Of a DNA stretch of 16,054 bases, positions 1 through 5,794 are shown in pieces. The stretch covers positions 19,965 through 36,018 of the forward strand of contig DBXA01000016.1 in the NCBI GenBank assembly GCA_002309235.1. Reading direction: 5' to 3'. Both the position numbers and the translations under genes were made by a program. The DNA is from Christensenella sp. UBA1224 (GTDB lineage: Bacteria > Bacillota > Clostridia > Christensenellales > Aristaeellaceae). Position 1 is the stretch's first letter; each line of letters opens with the position of its first letter. The notes beneath the pieces were generated by a model. It was not told where the DNA came from, ran no database searches, and saw nothing but the letters and a program-made list of their open reading frames with translations.

Positions 1-372
1 AAGGGGAATATGCCCCAGAGGATCACGGCGTATATCAAATCCCACGGCGCGCTGCTCGCAAAGGGCTGGGTGACGGGCATGCAGTTTGAGGTCCTGTTCA
101 CAGACGGCCTCTATTACAGGATCAGCCGCCATGCCATCGATATGGCCCGGAAGATCAGGGATGGCTTTATCGCAAAGGGATACAGCATGTGGTGCGAGTC
201 CCCCACCAACCAGCAGTTCCCGATACTGGAGAACCGCTTTATGGAAAAGCTCGCCCGGGAAGTGGGCTTCAGCGTTTGGGAGCCCTTTGACGCGGATCAT
301 ACCGTGTGCCGCTTCGCTTCAAGCTGGGCGACAAAGGAAGAGAACGTGGATAAGCTTATGAAACTCTTGTGA
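1..372 (+). CDS. Low-specificity L-threonine aldolase, C-terminal part (5' end outside window)
   Basis: The reading frame is open from the first base of the window and ends at TGA 370-372, giving about 123 codons. The text AYIKSHGALLAKG followed by G-x-Q-F, then CESPTNQQFPIL and RFASSWATKEENVD, is the C-terminal small domain of the PLP-dependent threonine aldolase / beta-eliminating lyase family, which cleaves L-threonine or L-allo-threonine to glycine and acetaldehyde. The PLP lysine and most of the large domain lie upstream of the window, so catalytic residues cannot be checked. The ATG at position 10 is internal and is not the real start. No strong terminator follows directly; two weak hairpins lie at 374-397 and 438-466. 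The family call is from recognised motifs; the exact substrate is an inference. Confidence 0.85.
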   Translation, partial: KGNMPQRITAYIKSHGALLAKGWVTGMQFEVLFTDGLYYRISRHAIDMARKIRDGFIAKGYSMWCESPTNQQFPILENRFMEKLAREVGFSVWEPFDADHTVCRFASSWATKEENVDKLMKLL

Positions 373-541
373 TGCACAGTGCGGCGTGAGACTGTGCCGT
401 CAAAGCGGGATCATGAAGCAGCTGATTTAAAGTCAATCTGAAGCACGCTTTATTTTTCTGCTTCAGCGATCGTCAGATACGCAATGGTTCAAGCCCCACC
501 TTCATGAACAGGGGATCAACGCAATAAACTTCGCGAAACGA

Positions 542-570
542 TGCCCGCAGGAGCATTTCTCCTGCGGGCA
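542..570 (-). terminator. Perfect 12-bp hairpin downstream of the flavin reductase gene
   Basis: TGCCCGCAGGAG at 542-553 pairs exactly with CTCCTGCGGGCA at 559-570 around a 5-nt loop. On the minus strand it lies 34 nt past the flavin reductase stop and is followed by TCGTTTCG, a weak T tract. It is best read as the terminator of that gene. The poor T run means it could instead act as an mRNA-stabilising 3' hairpin. Confidence 0.55.
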
Positions 571-604
571 CTGTCGTTCATAATGCACCGGAAAGATGAT
601 CGTA

Positions 605-1141
605 CTATCGTTTTTCATCCGCTTCGATGATCTCGCCGATGAAGATATAATGCGGCTGCCATTCGCCGTTTTCATCCACCGGATATACTTTTGGGTTCGC
701 CCGGTAATACTCCTGCACATCCGGCGCGATATCCTCCCTGGCCAGCCTGTGCTGGTATACCTTTCTGCAAAGGAATGTCCGCTCCGCCTCCGCGTAAGCA
801 ACGCTGCCGCCCATGCTGACAGGCGTAAGGCCTGCGCCTGCGGCCTTGTCCGTATCACGTCCGGAACAGGCGCCCATGTAGCTGAGCGCTTTTTTGAATT
901 CCTCCGGAAAGAAGCTGACGGTAAATGTCTCATTCTCCATCAGCAGTTCGCGAGTATAGCGGGCGGGATGGATGTATACCGTGATAACGGAGCCGGAGCC
1001 GCCCGGTCTTGTCCACAACGTTCCCATACCGCCCCAGCTGACAGTGCAGGAATTGAACCTTTCCATATTTCCCGCCGTCACCAGCGCCCATTGCTTTTTG
1101 AAGATCTCGAACGGCCTGCACGCAAACTCCTCATAATTCAT
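605..1141 (-). CDS. Flavin reductase family protein (flavoredoxin-like, FMN-binding split barrel)
   Basis: A 178-residue protein of normal length for the flavoredoxin / flavin reductase-like family. Recognisable elements are FKKQWALVTAG (residues 14-24), SWGGMGTLW (35-43), the SGRDTDK segment (93-99), LTPV (105-108) and the closing YIFIGEI. Members bind FMN in a dimeric split beta-barrel and pass electrons to partner proteins or reduce flavin; they are cytoplasmic. The start is set by a minus-strand AAGGAG (rc of 1150-1155) 8 nt before ATG 1139-1141. The stop codon of an upstream broken frame overlaps this ribosome site, so the gene was probably the last member of a minus-strand operon. A strong hairpin follows it. 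The physiological partner is unknown. Confidence 0.88.
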   Translation of the reverse strand: MNYEEFACRPFEIFKKQWALVTAGNMERFNSCTVSWGGMGTLWTRPGGSGSVITVYIHPARYTRELLMENETFTVSFFPEEFKKALSYMGACSGRDTDKAAGAGLTPVSMGGSVAYAEAERTFLCRKVYQHRLAREDIAPDVQEYYRANPKVYPVDENGEWQPHYIFIGEIIEADEKR

Positions 1142-1153
1142 GGCAATTTCTCC

Positions 1154-1421
1154 TTACGCATTTTCACGGATCATGTCCTGTACCCTCAGATATCGGTCAA
1201 TTGCCGCCATGACAGGCCGATGGGACACAAAGTCCTCCGGTAGTATCGCGATATCACAAAGCACCGGGCGGCAAAGAACGCGCTGAGAGCATCATACCCG
1301 CTGTCGCCGCCCGCCGCAATACGCTGCGGGTAATCATGGTATTGCAGGCACAGGCAAACAGATACAGCGCCGAAAGTCTGTAAATGTGTTTAAACCGGTC
1401 CGACAAACGCTGCCATTTGCA
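1154..1421 (-). pseudogene. Decayed gene tail between MalG-type permease and flavin reductase
   Basis: No intact frame fills this 268-bp gap, but three protein-like stretches follow one another in three different minus-strand frames: WQRLSDRFKHIYRLSALY (from about 1415), then DYPQRIAAGGDSGYDALSAF (about 1340-1270), then RPVLCDIAILPEDFVSHRP and on to RYLRVQDMIRENA with TAA at 1154-1156. The last stretch is open from 1291 and its stop overlaps the Shine-Dalgarno of the flavin reductase, as expected for a real operon neighbour. Two single-base indels would join the pieces. The family is not recognised. It could also be chance open frame; the protein-like quality and position favour a remnant. 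Confidence 0.4.
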
Positions 1422-2276
1422 TCAGCCTTTTACCGCTCCTGTCGTCAGGCCGTCAACTATCTGGTTGCTGAACAGGGTATACACGATGATGCTGGGAATG
1501 ATGGCGATCATGATCGCGGGGAACATCTTGTCATAGTTGGTCTGATAAGGCGTGACGAACTTGGTCAGTGCGACCGGCAGTGTTTTTTTGTTCCCGTCAT
1601 AGATGAACACCAGCGCAAGCAGCAATTCATTCCAGTTCGCGATAAAAGTCATGAGTCCGGTTACAAACAGACCGGTCCTGGAAAGAGGCAGGCAGACGGA
1701 GAAATAGATCCTGTAGATAGAGCAGCCGTCGATACAGGAAGACTCCAGCAGCTCATTGGGAATACTGCGGAAAAAGCCCGTCATGATGTAAACGGATGTC
1801 GGCAGTGAAAACGTCAGGTAAGGCAATATCAGGCCCCACAGATTATTGCTCAGGCCAATGTTGGCAAACCTTACAAACAGCGGGATCAGCACGCAGTGGA
1901 CAGGGATCATCATCCCTATCAGTATATAGATCATAGCCGCACCTGAAAGCTTCCACCTCATGCGGCCGATGGCAAAAGCAGCCATAGAACCAAACAGCAT
2001 GGTCAGAGCCAGGGTGACTACACAGACAAAAAGTGAATTCAGCATCGCGATCCCGAGCTTGCCCGCCTCCCAGGCCACCTTGTAATTCTCCCATTGGAAT
2101 GCTGCCGGCCATCCGAACGGATCTTTATAGATCTCAGGCCTGGTCTTTAAGGCAGTCATGCCGATCCAGAAGATCGGGGCCAGGTAAACGACCACGATGA
2201 CCGCAAAAAAGACAAATATCAGGACAGTGGAGGCTTTCCATTTTTTTCTGTTTTTTCTAACGGTTGTTACCATCAT
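1422..2276 (-). CDS. Carbohydrate ABC transporter permease, MalG/LacG type
   Basis: A 284-residue inner-membrane permease of the binding-protein-dependent sugar family (CUT1). A basic N-terminus is followed by six hydrophobic segments, and the EAA loop that docks the ATPase runs from E178 through D183-G184 to the L-P at 196-197. It ends in the typical C-terminal form, with IVDGLTTGAVKG just before TGA. The minus-strand AGGGAGG 6 nt upstream sets the start at the first of two tandem ATGs (2274-2276; the other is 2271-2273). It lies 14 nt downstream of the partner permease, so the two are cotranscribed and form the heterodimeric channel. No ATPase gene is present here; such systems in Firmicutes usually share a general MsmX-type ATPase. 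The sugar is not identifiable from sequence. Confidence 0.93.
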   Translation of the reverse strand: MMVTTVRKNRKKWKASTVLIFVFFAVIVVVYLAPIFWIGMTALKTRPEIYKDPFGWPAAFQWENYKVAWEAGKLGIAMLNSLFVCVVTLALTMLFGSMAAFAIGRMRWKLSGAAMIYILIGMMIPVHCVLIPLFVRFANIGLSNNLWGLILPYLTFSLPTSVYIMTGFFRSIPNELLESSCIDGCSIYRIYFSVCLPLSRTGLFVTGLMTFIANWNELLLALVFIYDGNKKTLPVALTKFVTPYQTNYDKMFPAIMIAIIPSIIVYTLFSNQIVDGLTTGAVKG

Positions 2277-2290
2277 GCACAGCCTCCCTT

Positions 2291-3190
2291 CTACATCTCG
2301 TATTGTTCTGTCTTAAAGATCCTGTTGATAACGGCAGTCGCGATCAGGCACAAAGCCACGAGCACTACGCCGATGGCGCAGGCATAGCCGTAATGGTTGC
2401 CCCCCTTGGAGGAAAAACCTGTCCGGTACAGATAGGTCGCCAGCACGTCCATCTTCAGGTTCTCAGTCTTATCTCCCAGCATCGAATAGATCAGATCGAA
2501 GAATTTCAGAGAGCCGATCGCGTTCAGGCTCATTGCCGTAACCACCATAGGCCTGATCAGCGGCAGCGTGATATAGCGGAAGGTTTTTACTTTGGTCGCG
2601 CCGTCAATGTAAGAAGCCTCGTACAGGGATTTGTTGATGCCGGAGATCTGGGCCATATACAGCATCATAGACTGGCCGACATACTGCCAAAGCGCCACAA
2701 AAGCGACTACCCACATGGGCAGGGTGATAAAACCCTTGATCTCGTACAGCCATCCGGGGCCTTTGATGCCGATGTACTCAAGCAGATTATTGATGCCGAC
2801 TTTCGCATGAAACAAAAACGCCCACAAGAGGCCAAGAGCCGCGGAGGAGAGGACGCACGGCATATAGATGATATTTTTGAAGAGATTGCGGCCCCTTTGG
2901 ATATTTGTCAGGAGAGCAGCATACAGTATTCCCATGATCAGCTGTGAGATACAGGAGAACAGCAGGAAAAACAGCGAATTCTTAAGCGCAATTCCCATTG
3001 TCGGGTCTGTCAGCATCTTTCTGAAGTTGGCAAGCCCTATAAAGGAATAGGACCGGGTCGCTTTGTCATAATCGCACAGTGCGTAATAAAATGATGTGCC
3101 GATCGGGATAAACAATACCGCCGTAAACAGAATCAGCGCGGGCGCCATAAATATGATGATGGCAGTTTTGTTTTTCAGCATTTTATCCAT
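2291..3190 (-). CDS. Carbohydrate ABC transporter permease, MalF/LacF type
   Basis: A 299-residue membrane permease with a short cytoplasmic N-terminus, a first membrane segment at about residues 9-30, the usual periplasm-equivalent loop with Y-x-F-x-G-L-x-N-F (about 48-57), and four to five further segments. The EAA loop E191-A-S-Y-I-D-G to L-P at 209-210 contacts the ATPase. AAGGGG lies 6 nt before ATG 3188-3190. It is the first of the permease pair, separated from the upstream binding-protein gene by a terminator-like hairpin. It should form the translocation channel with the 1422-2276 product. The permease family is certain; the substrate is not known. Confidence 0.93.
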   Translation of the reverse strand: MDKMLKNKTAIIIFMAPALILFTAVLFIPIGTSFYYALCDYDKATRSYSFIGLANFRKMLTDPTMGIALKNSLFFLLFSCISQLIMGILYAALLTNIQRGRNLFKNIIYMPCVLSSAALGLLWAFLFHAKVGINNLLEYIGIKGPGWLYEIKGFITLPMWVVAFVALWQYVGQSMMLYMAQISGINKSLYEASYIDGATKVKTFRYITLPLIRPMVVTAMSLNAIGSLKFFDLIYSMLGDKTENLKMDVLATYLYRTGFSSKGGNHYGYACAIGVVLVALCLIATAVINRIFKTEQYEM

Positions 3191-3243
3191 AAAGAGCCCC
3201 TTTGCTTTCTCTCAGGTCTAAAACAGGGTATTGTTCAGCAAAA

Positions 3244-3269
3244 GGCGGGGCTGTTGAAGCAGCCCCGCC
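3244..3269 (-). terminator. Intercistronic hairpin between binding protein and permease genes
   Basis: GGCGGGGCTG at 3244-3253 pairs perfectly with CAGCCCCGCC at 3260-3269 around a 6-nt loop. Read on the minus strand it is followed by TTTTGC. It lies 17 nt after the stop of the binding-protein gene and before the permeases. The strong stem with a short T run fits a leaky terminator that sets more binding protein than permease, and it also protects the 3' end of the upstream message. Confidence 0.8.
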
Positions 3270-3286
3270 GAAAGCGAGATAACCGA

Positions 3287-4567
3287 TTACCTGTAGCCAT
3301 TCTCCGCATACCAGTCTTCAACAGCCTGGAATGCTTCTTCCGGAGTCTTCTCCTGCTGGAAGATGGCGACCATCTGGTTGTCAAAGAAGGAACCGGCATC
3401 GGAGGTTACCAGGGACTCATTATAGAATCCGAAGGTAGCGGTCGCTTTGCCGAAGATCTCCATGACATCCGCCAGCTGGGCGGGAGCTATGCTCGCATCA
3501 TACTCGACCTTGGTCACCGGGATCTTGCCGCCGATTTCCGCGGTGTACTTCTGCGCTTCATCATCGGTGAAGTACTTCATCAGGGCAATGGACGCCTCCG
3601 GATACTTGGTAGTGGAACTCATAGCCAGGGAGTCAGACTTCGCGATGATCCTGTTGGGATCGTTCGCGCCTTCGATGGCCGGGAACTGGAATACGCCGCA
3701 CTTCGCCTCAAACTCGGGATTGGCACCGTTCATCTGGCCGATCGCCCAGGAGCCCTGGATCAGGATGGCAGCTTCTTCAAAATAGAGCGCTGCAGTTGCA
3801 TCGTCGTTGGAATCGCCGGCGGCGGTCTCCTGGAAATACTGGGACAGCTCCAGAAGCTTTTCGCCCGCTGCAACAGTCTTGGGATTGTTCCAGCTCTCCG
3901 TGCCCGCGTTGAGAGCGGCAAGGTCTACTCCTTCCCTGTCGCACAGATAGCCAGCCAGCATAGACAGGCACCAGGCGGTACCGGCGCTGATGGTGATGGG
4001 TGTATAACCTGCATCCTTGATCTTCTGGCAAACATCCAGGAGCTCTGTGTAAGTGGCAGGTACTTCTACACCCGCTTCAGCAAAGATCTCCTTATTGTAG
4101 AACACACAGGCGGCAGCGGTATTCAGCGGGATCGCGTAGATCTTGCCGTCATAGGTCTGCTGTGCGAATACGCTGTCTCCGGCGAAAGTATCCTTCCAGC
4201 CGTCTGCCAGGTATTCATCCAGGGGAGCAGCAACACCGGGAGCCACGTAATCCGTAAGGTTCGGGCCGGGGCTTACGATGAATACATCAGGCGTCTGGTT
4301 CGCATCGACCAGAGCGTTCAGCTGAGTATAATACTCTTCCAGTGTGGTAGTGATGGGAGTCACATGATAAACGCCTTCATAATCCGCATTAAAACGATCG
4401 ATCACCTGCGCAAAGCCCTTGGTGATGTTGTCATCAGATGCTTCCAGGTCATCCCAGAACATCCAGGTGATCTCCTGCACTTCGCCTTCGGCCAGTGCAG
4501 GAGCTGCCATGCTGCTTATCATCATTACCGCGATAAGCAGAGCAGAAAGCCATCTCTTCTTTGCCAT
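3287..4567 (-). CDS. Extracellular sugar-binding protein of ABC transporter (family 1), Sec-exported
   Basis: A 426-residue family 1 solute-binding protein. Residues 1-26 form a signal peptide (KKRW, hydrophobic core, then APALA before EGE). The mature part starts with ITWMFWDD and carries the usual motifs: LNALVDANQTPDVFI, a PLDEYL segment, YAIPLN, an ILIQGSWAIGQM strand and MKYFTDDEAQKY. It captures an oligo- or monosaccharide outside the membrane and delivers it to the two downstream permeases. AGGAGG (rc of 4575-4580) 7 nt before ATG 4565-4567 gives a strong start. There is no lipobox cysteine near the cleavage site, which is unusual for a monoderm binding protein. Regulation is probably by the divergent AraC protein through sites at 4640-4732. 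Confidence 0.92.
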   Translation of the reverse strand: MAKKRWLSALLIAVMMISSMAAPALAEGEVQEITWMFWDDLEASDDNITKGFAQVIDRFNADYEGVYHVTPITTTLEEYYTQLNALVDANQTPDVFIVSPGPNLTDYVAPGVAAPLDEYLADGWKDTFAGDSVFAQQTYDGKIYAIPLNTAAACVFYNKEIFAEAGVEVPATYTELLDVCQKIKDAGYTPITISAGTAWCLSMLAGYLCDREGVDLAALNAGTESWNNPKTVAAGEKLLELSQYFQETAAGDSNDDATAALYFEEAAILIQGSWAIGQMNGANPEFEAKCGVFQFPAIEGANDPNRIIAKSDSLAMSSTTKYPEASIALMKYFTDDEAQKYTAEIGGKIPVTKVEYDASIAPAQLADVMEIFGKATATFGFYNESLVTSDAGSFFDNQMVAIFQQEKTPEEAFQAVEDWYAENGYR

Positions 4568-4593
4568 AATGGTTCCTCCTTTTAATACTCATA

Positions 4594-4612
4594 TGTGAGG
4601 CTGTACCTCACA
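4594..4612. promoter_or_regulatory. Palindrome TGTGAGG-N5-CCTCACA in the binding-protein leader
   Basis: Two perfect 7-bp arms (4594-4600 and 4606-4612) with a 5-bp spacer lie 27 bp upstream of the binding-protein start and downstream of the inferred promoter. It could be an operator for a second, dimeric regulator or a 5' leader hairpin that stabilises the message. AraC proteins normally use direct rather than inverted repeats. Confidence 0.4.
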
Positions 4613-4623
4613 CGGTCAACTTC

Positions 4624-4651
4624 ATGATATCAAAACATGCTGCCTTTTTCA
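4624..4651 (-). promoter_or_regulatory. Possible weak, activator-dependent promoter of the sugar ABC operon
   Basis: On the minus strand a TATCAT (-10, rc of 4624-4629) is preceded at 16 bp by TGAAAA, a poor -35 with about three matches to TTGACA. A weak -35 is expected where an AraC-type activator replaces it, and the phased repeats start exactly here. The call rests on position as much as on sequence. Confidence 0.35.
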
Positions 4652-4732
4652 CTACAATTTTTGCTTTATAGTTATCAAATATTGCTTTATTAAGTTCTTG
4701 CTATCTCGGAAACAAACGGATAAAGGCTTTAT
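4640..4732. promoter_or_regulatory. Phased direct repeats, candidate AraC operator
   Basis: TTGCTTTAT occurs at 4661-4669 and again at 4682-4690, exactly 21 bp apart. The core GCTTTAT occurs a third time at 4726-4732, 42 bp (two periods) further. A degenerate copy, CTGCCTTTT (6 of 9 matches), lies at 4640-4648, one period before the first. Direct repeats two helical turns apart are the binding mode of AraC-family proteins, each of whose two helix-turn-helix units reads one major groove. The set lies immediately upstream of the transport operon promoter and next to an araC-type gene. Confidence 0.6.
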
Positions 4733-4805
4733 TTGTTCGCTTTTTGTCGGGCTTTTCCGCAAGGCAGGTGAAAATTACATGATCCTACCGGTCCCACTTG
4801 CCATT

Positions 4806-4834
4806 TTGATCGAAGTTTGGTAGAGTATTATATA
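4806..4834 (+). promoter_or_regulatory. Sigma-A-type promoter of the AraC regulator gene
   Basis: TTGATC (4806-4811) and TATATA (4829-4834) are separated by 17 bp, giving four and five matches to the consensus boxes. Transcription would begin near 4841, leaving a leader of about 75 nt before the start at 4915. An AGTGAGG sequence provides the ribosome site. Confidence 0.6.
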
Positions 4835-4914
4835 CATAAAAGAGCAATTTTCGCAACCCACTTCATCTGCTGTGTACAAAGGCTGCTTTTTTATTTCTCA
4901 GTGAGGCGATATAC

Positions 4915-5772
4915 ATGATCCGGCATCTGGATGGTATTTATGAAACCGTAGACTATCGGACAGATTCACAGATCTGTCTCTATGACAATATCGAATGTGA
5001 AGATTATCCGCTCCACTGGCATACTTCCTTTGAGCTGATCATGCCGATCGTCAATACATATGATGTGGTCTGCGGGGAGAACAGGTATCATCTTCGGGAA
5101 GGCGATCTCCTGATCATCTGTCCCAGTATGATACACGAACTGTATGCACCTGATTCCGGTGAAAGGATCATTTTCCAGCCGAGCACGGGCTGCGTCTCGA
5201 TCAAGGAGATGAATCTTCTGGTGAGCATGCTCAGCCCCGCCGCGCTGATCACCCCGGAAGAGTATCCTACGGTCTACGAGCAGGTGTACAGGGACATGCT
5301 GGAGATCAAAGATGAATACTTCAGTTACGCTCCATATGCCGAAAGCCGTATCGTCACCCTGTTTCTGGAGATCATGGTGCTCGTCGGTCGGAATCACAAG
5401 ACCATTGTCGGACAAAACATGACACCGTCCATTTCACGGCAAAAGGAATATGTGGATAAGTTCCAATATGTGACAAGCTATATCGAGGAGCATTTCGCGG
5501 AGGATCTTACGCTGGAGCAGGCCGCGACGCTGGCAGGTTTTTCAAAATATCACTTTTCCCGCCTCTTCCGCCAATACACCAACACACCGTTTTACAGGTA
5601 CCTGAATCAGAAGAGGATCGATCACGCCAAGACGCTGCTGGCAAATCCCTCCCTGACCATGATCGAGGTAGCGCTTCAGTCCGGTTTTTCTTCCCAATCC
5701 GCTTTCCTCAGGATGTTCAAGCAGCTGAACAACTGCACACCCACAGAATTCCGGAATATGTATAAGGATTGA
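4915..5772 (+). CDS. AraC-family transcriptional regulator with N-terminal cupin sensor
   Basis: A 285-residue regulator of standard length. The N-terminal cupin-like sensing domain shows H34-W-H36, F39-E40, the G-D-L turn (63-65) and H74, the usual metal- or sugar-binding face. The C-terminal 95 residues hold the two helix-turn-helix units: LTLEQAATLAGFSKYHFSRL followed by FRQY, then the conserved IEVALQSGFSSQSAFLRMFK and the closing TPTEFRNMY. It is transcribed divergently from the sugar ABC operon and is very likely its ligand-responsive activator, acting at the phased repeats at 4640-4732. It starts at an ATG with GTGAGG 7-8 nt upstream and ends 22 bp from the convergent large surface-protein gene, with no clear terminator between them. 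Confidence 0.92.
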   Translation: MIRHLDGIYETVDYRTDSQICLYDNIECEDYPLHWHTSFELIMPIVNTYDVVCGENRYHLREGDLLIICPSMIHELYAPDSGERIIFQPSTGCVSIKEMNLLVSMLSPAALITPEEYPTVYEQVYRDMLEIKDEYFSYAPYAESRIVTLFLEIMVLVGRNHKTIVGQNMTPSISRQKEYVDKFQYVTSYIEEHFAEDLTLEQAATLAGFSKYHFSRLFRQYTNTPFYRYLNQKRIDHAKTLLANPSLTMIEVALQSGFSSQSAFLRMFKQLNNCTPTEFRNMYKD

Positions 5773-5794
5773 CGCCGGAATATGTGAAGAACAC

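Larger units (their letters stand above)
4568..4914. promoter_or_regulatory. Divergent control region between sugar ABC operon and AraC regulator
   Basis: This 347-bp intergenic stretch contains no gene. From left to right it holds the Shine-Dalgarno of the binding-protein gene (4575-4580), a perfect 7-bp palindrome (4594-4612), a weak minus-strand promoter (about 4624-4651), a set of 21-bp-phased GCTTTAT repeats (4640-4732), and a good plus-strand promoter for the AraC gene (4806-4834) with its leader. No clear catabolite-responsive element was found. The layout matches a regulator that activates the divergent transport operon from sites just upstream of a poor -35 box. Confidence 0.75.

Noticed and set aside
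374..466. Two weaker hairpins after the threonine aldolase gene (374-397 and 438-466)
   Set aside because: Stems are 7-8 bp with large loops, and neither is followed by a T tract, so neither supports a terminator call.
596..1243. A 215-codon plus-strand frame opposite the flavin reductase gene
   Set aside because: It is antisense to a clearly recognised flavoredoxin-like protein.
3254..4585. A 443-codon plus-strand open frame opposite the binding-protein gene
   Set aside because: It lies antisense to an unmistakable sugar-binding protein and has no recognisable protein features.
5751..5785. 11-bp direct repeat CCGGAATATGT at 5751-5761 and 5775-5785
   Set aside because: It lies at the end of the AraC gene and just past it. 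It may be a short duplication, but there is no sign of an attachment site or mobile element and it is short enough to be chance.
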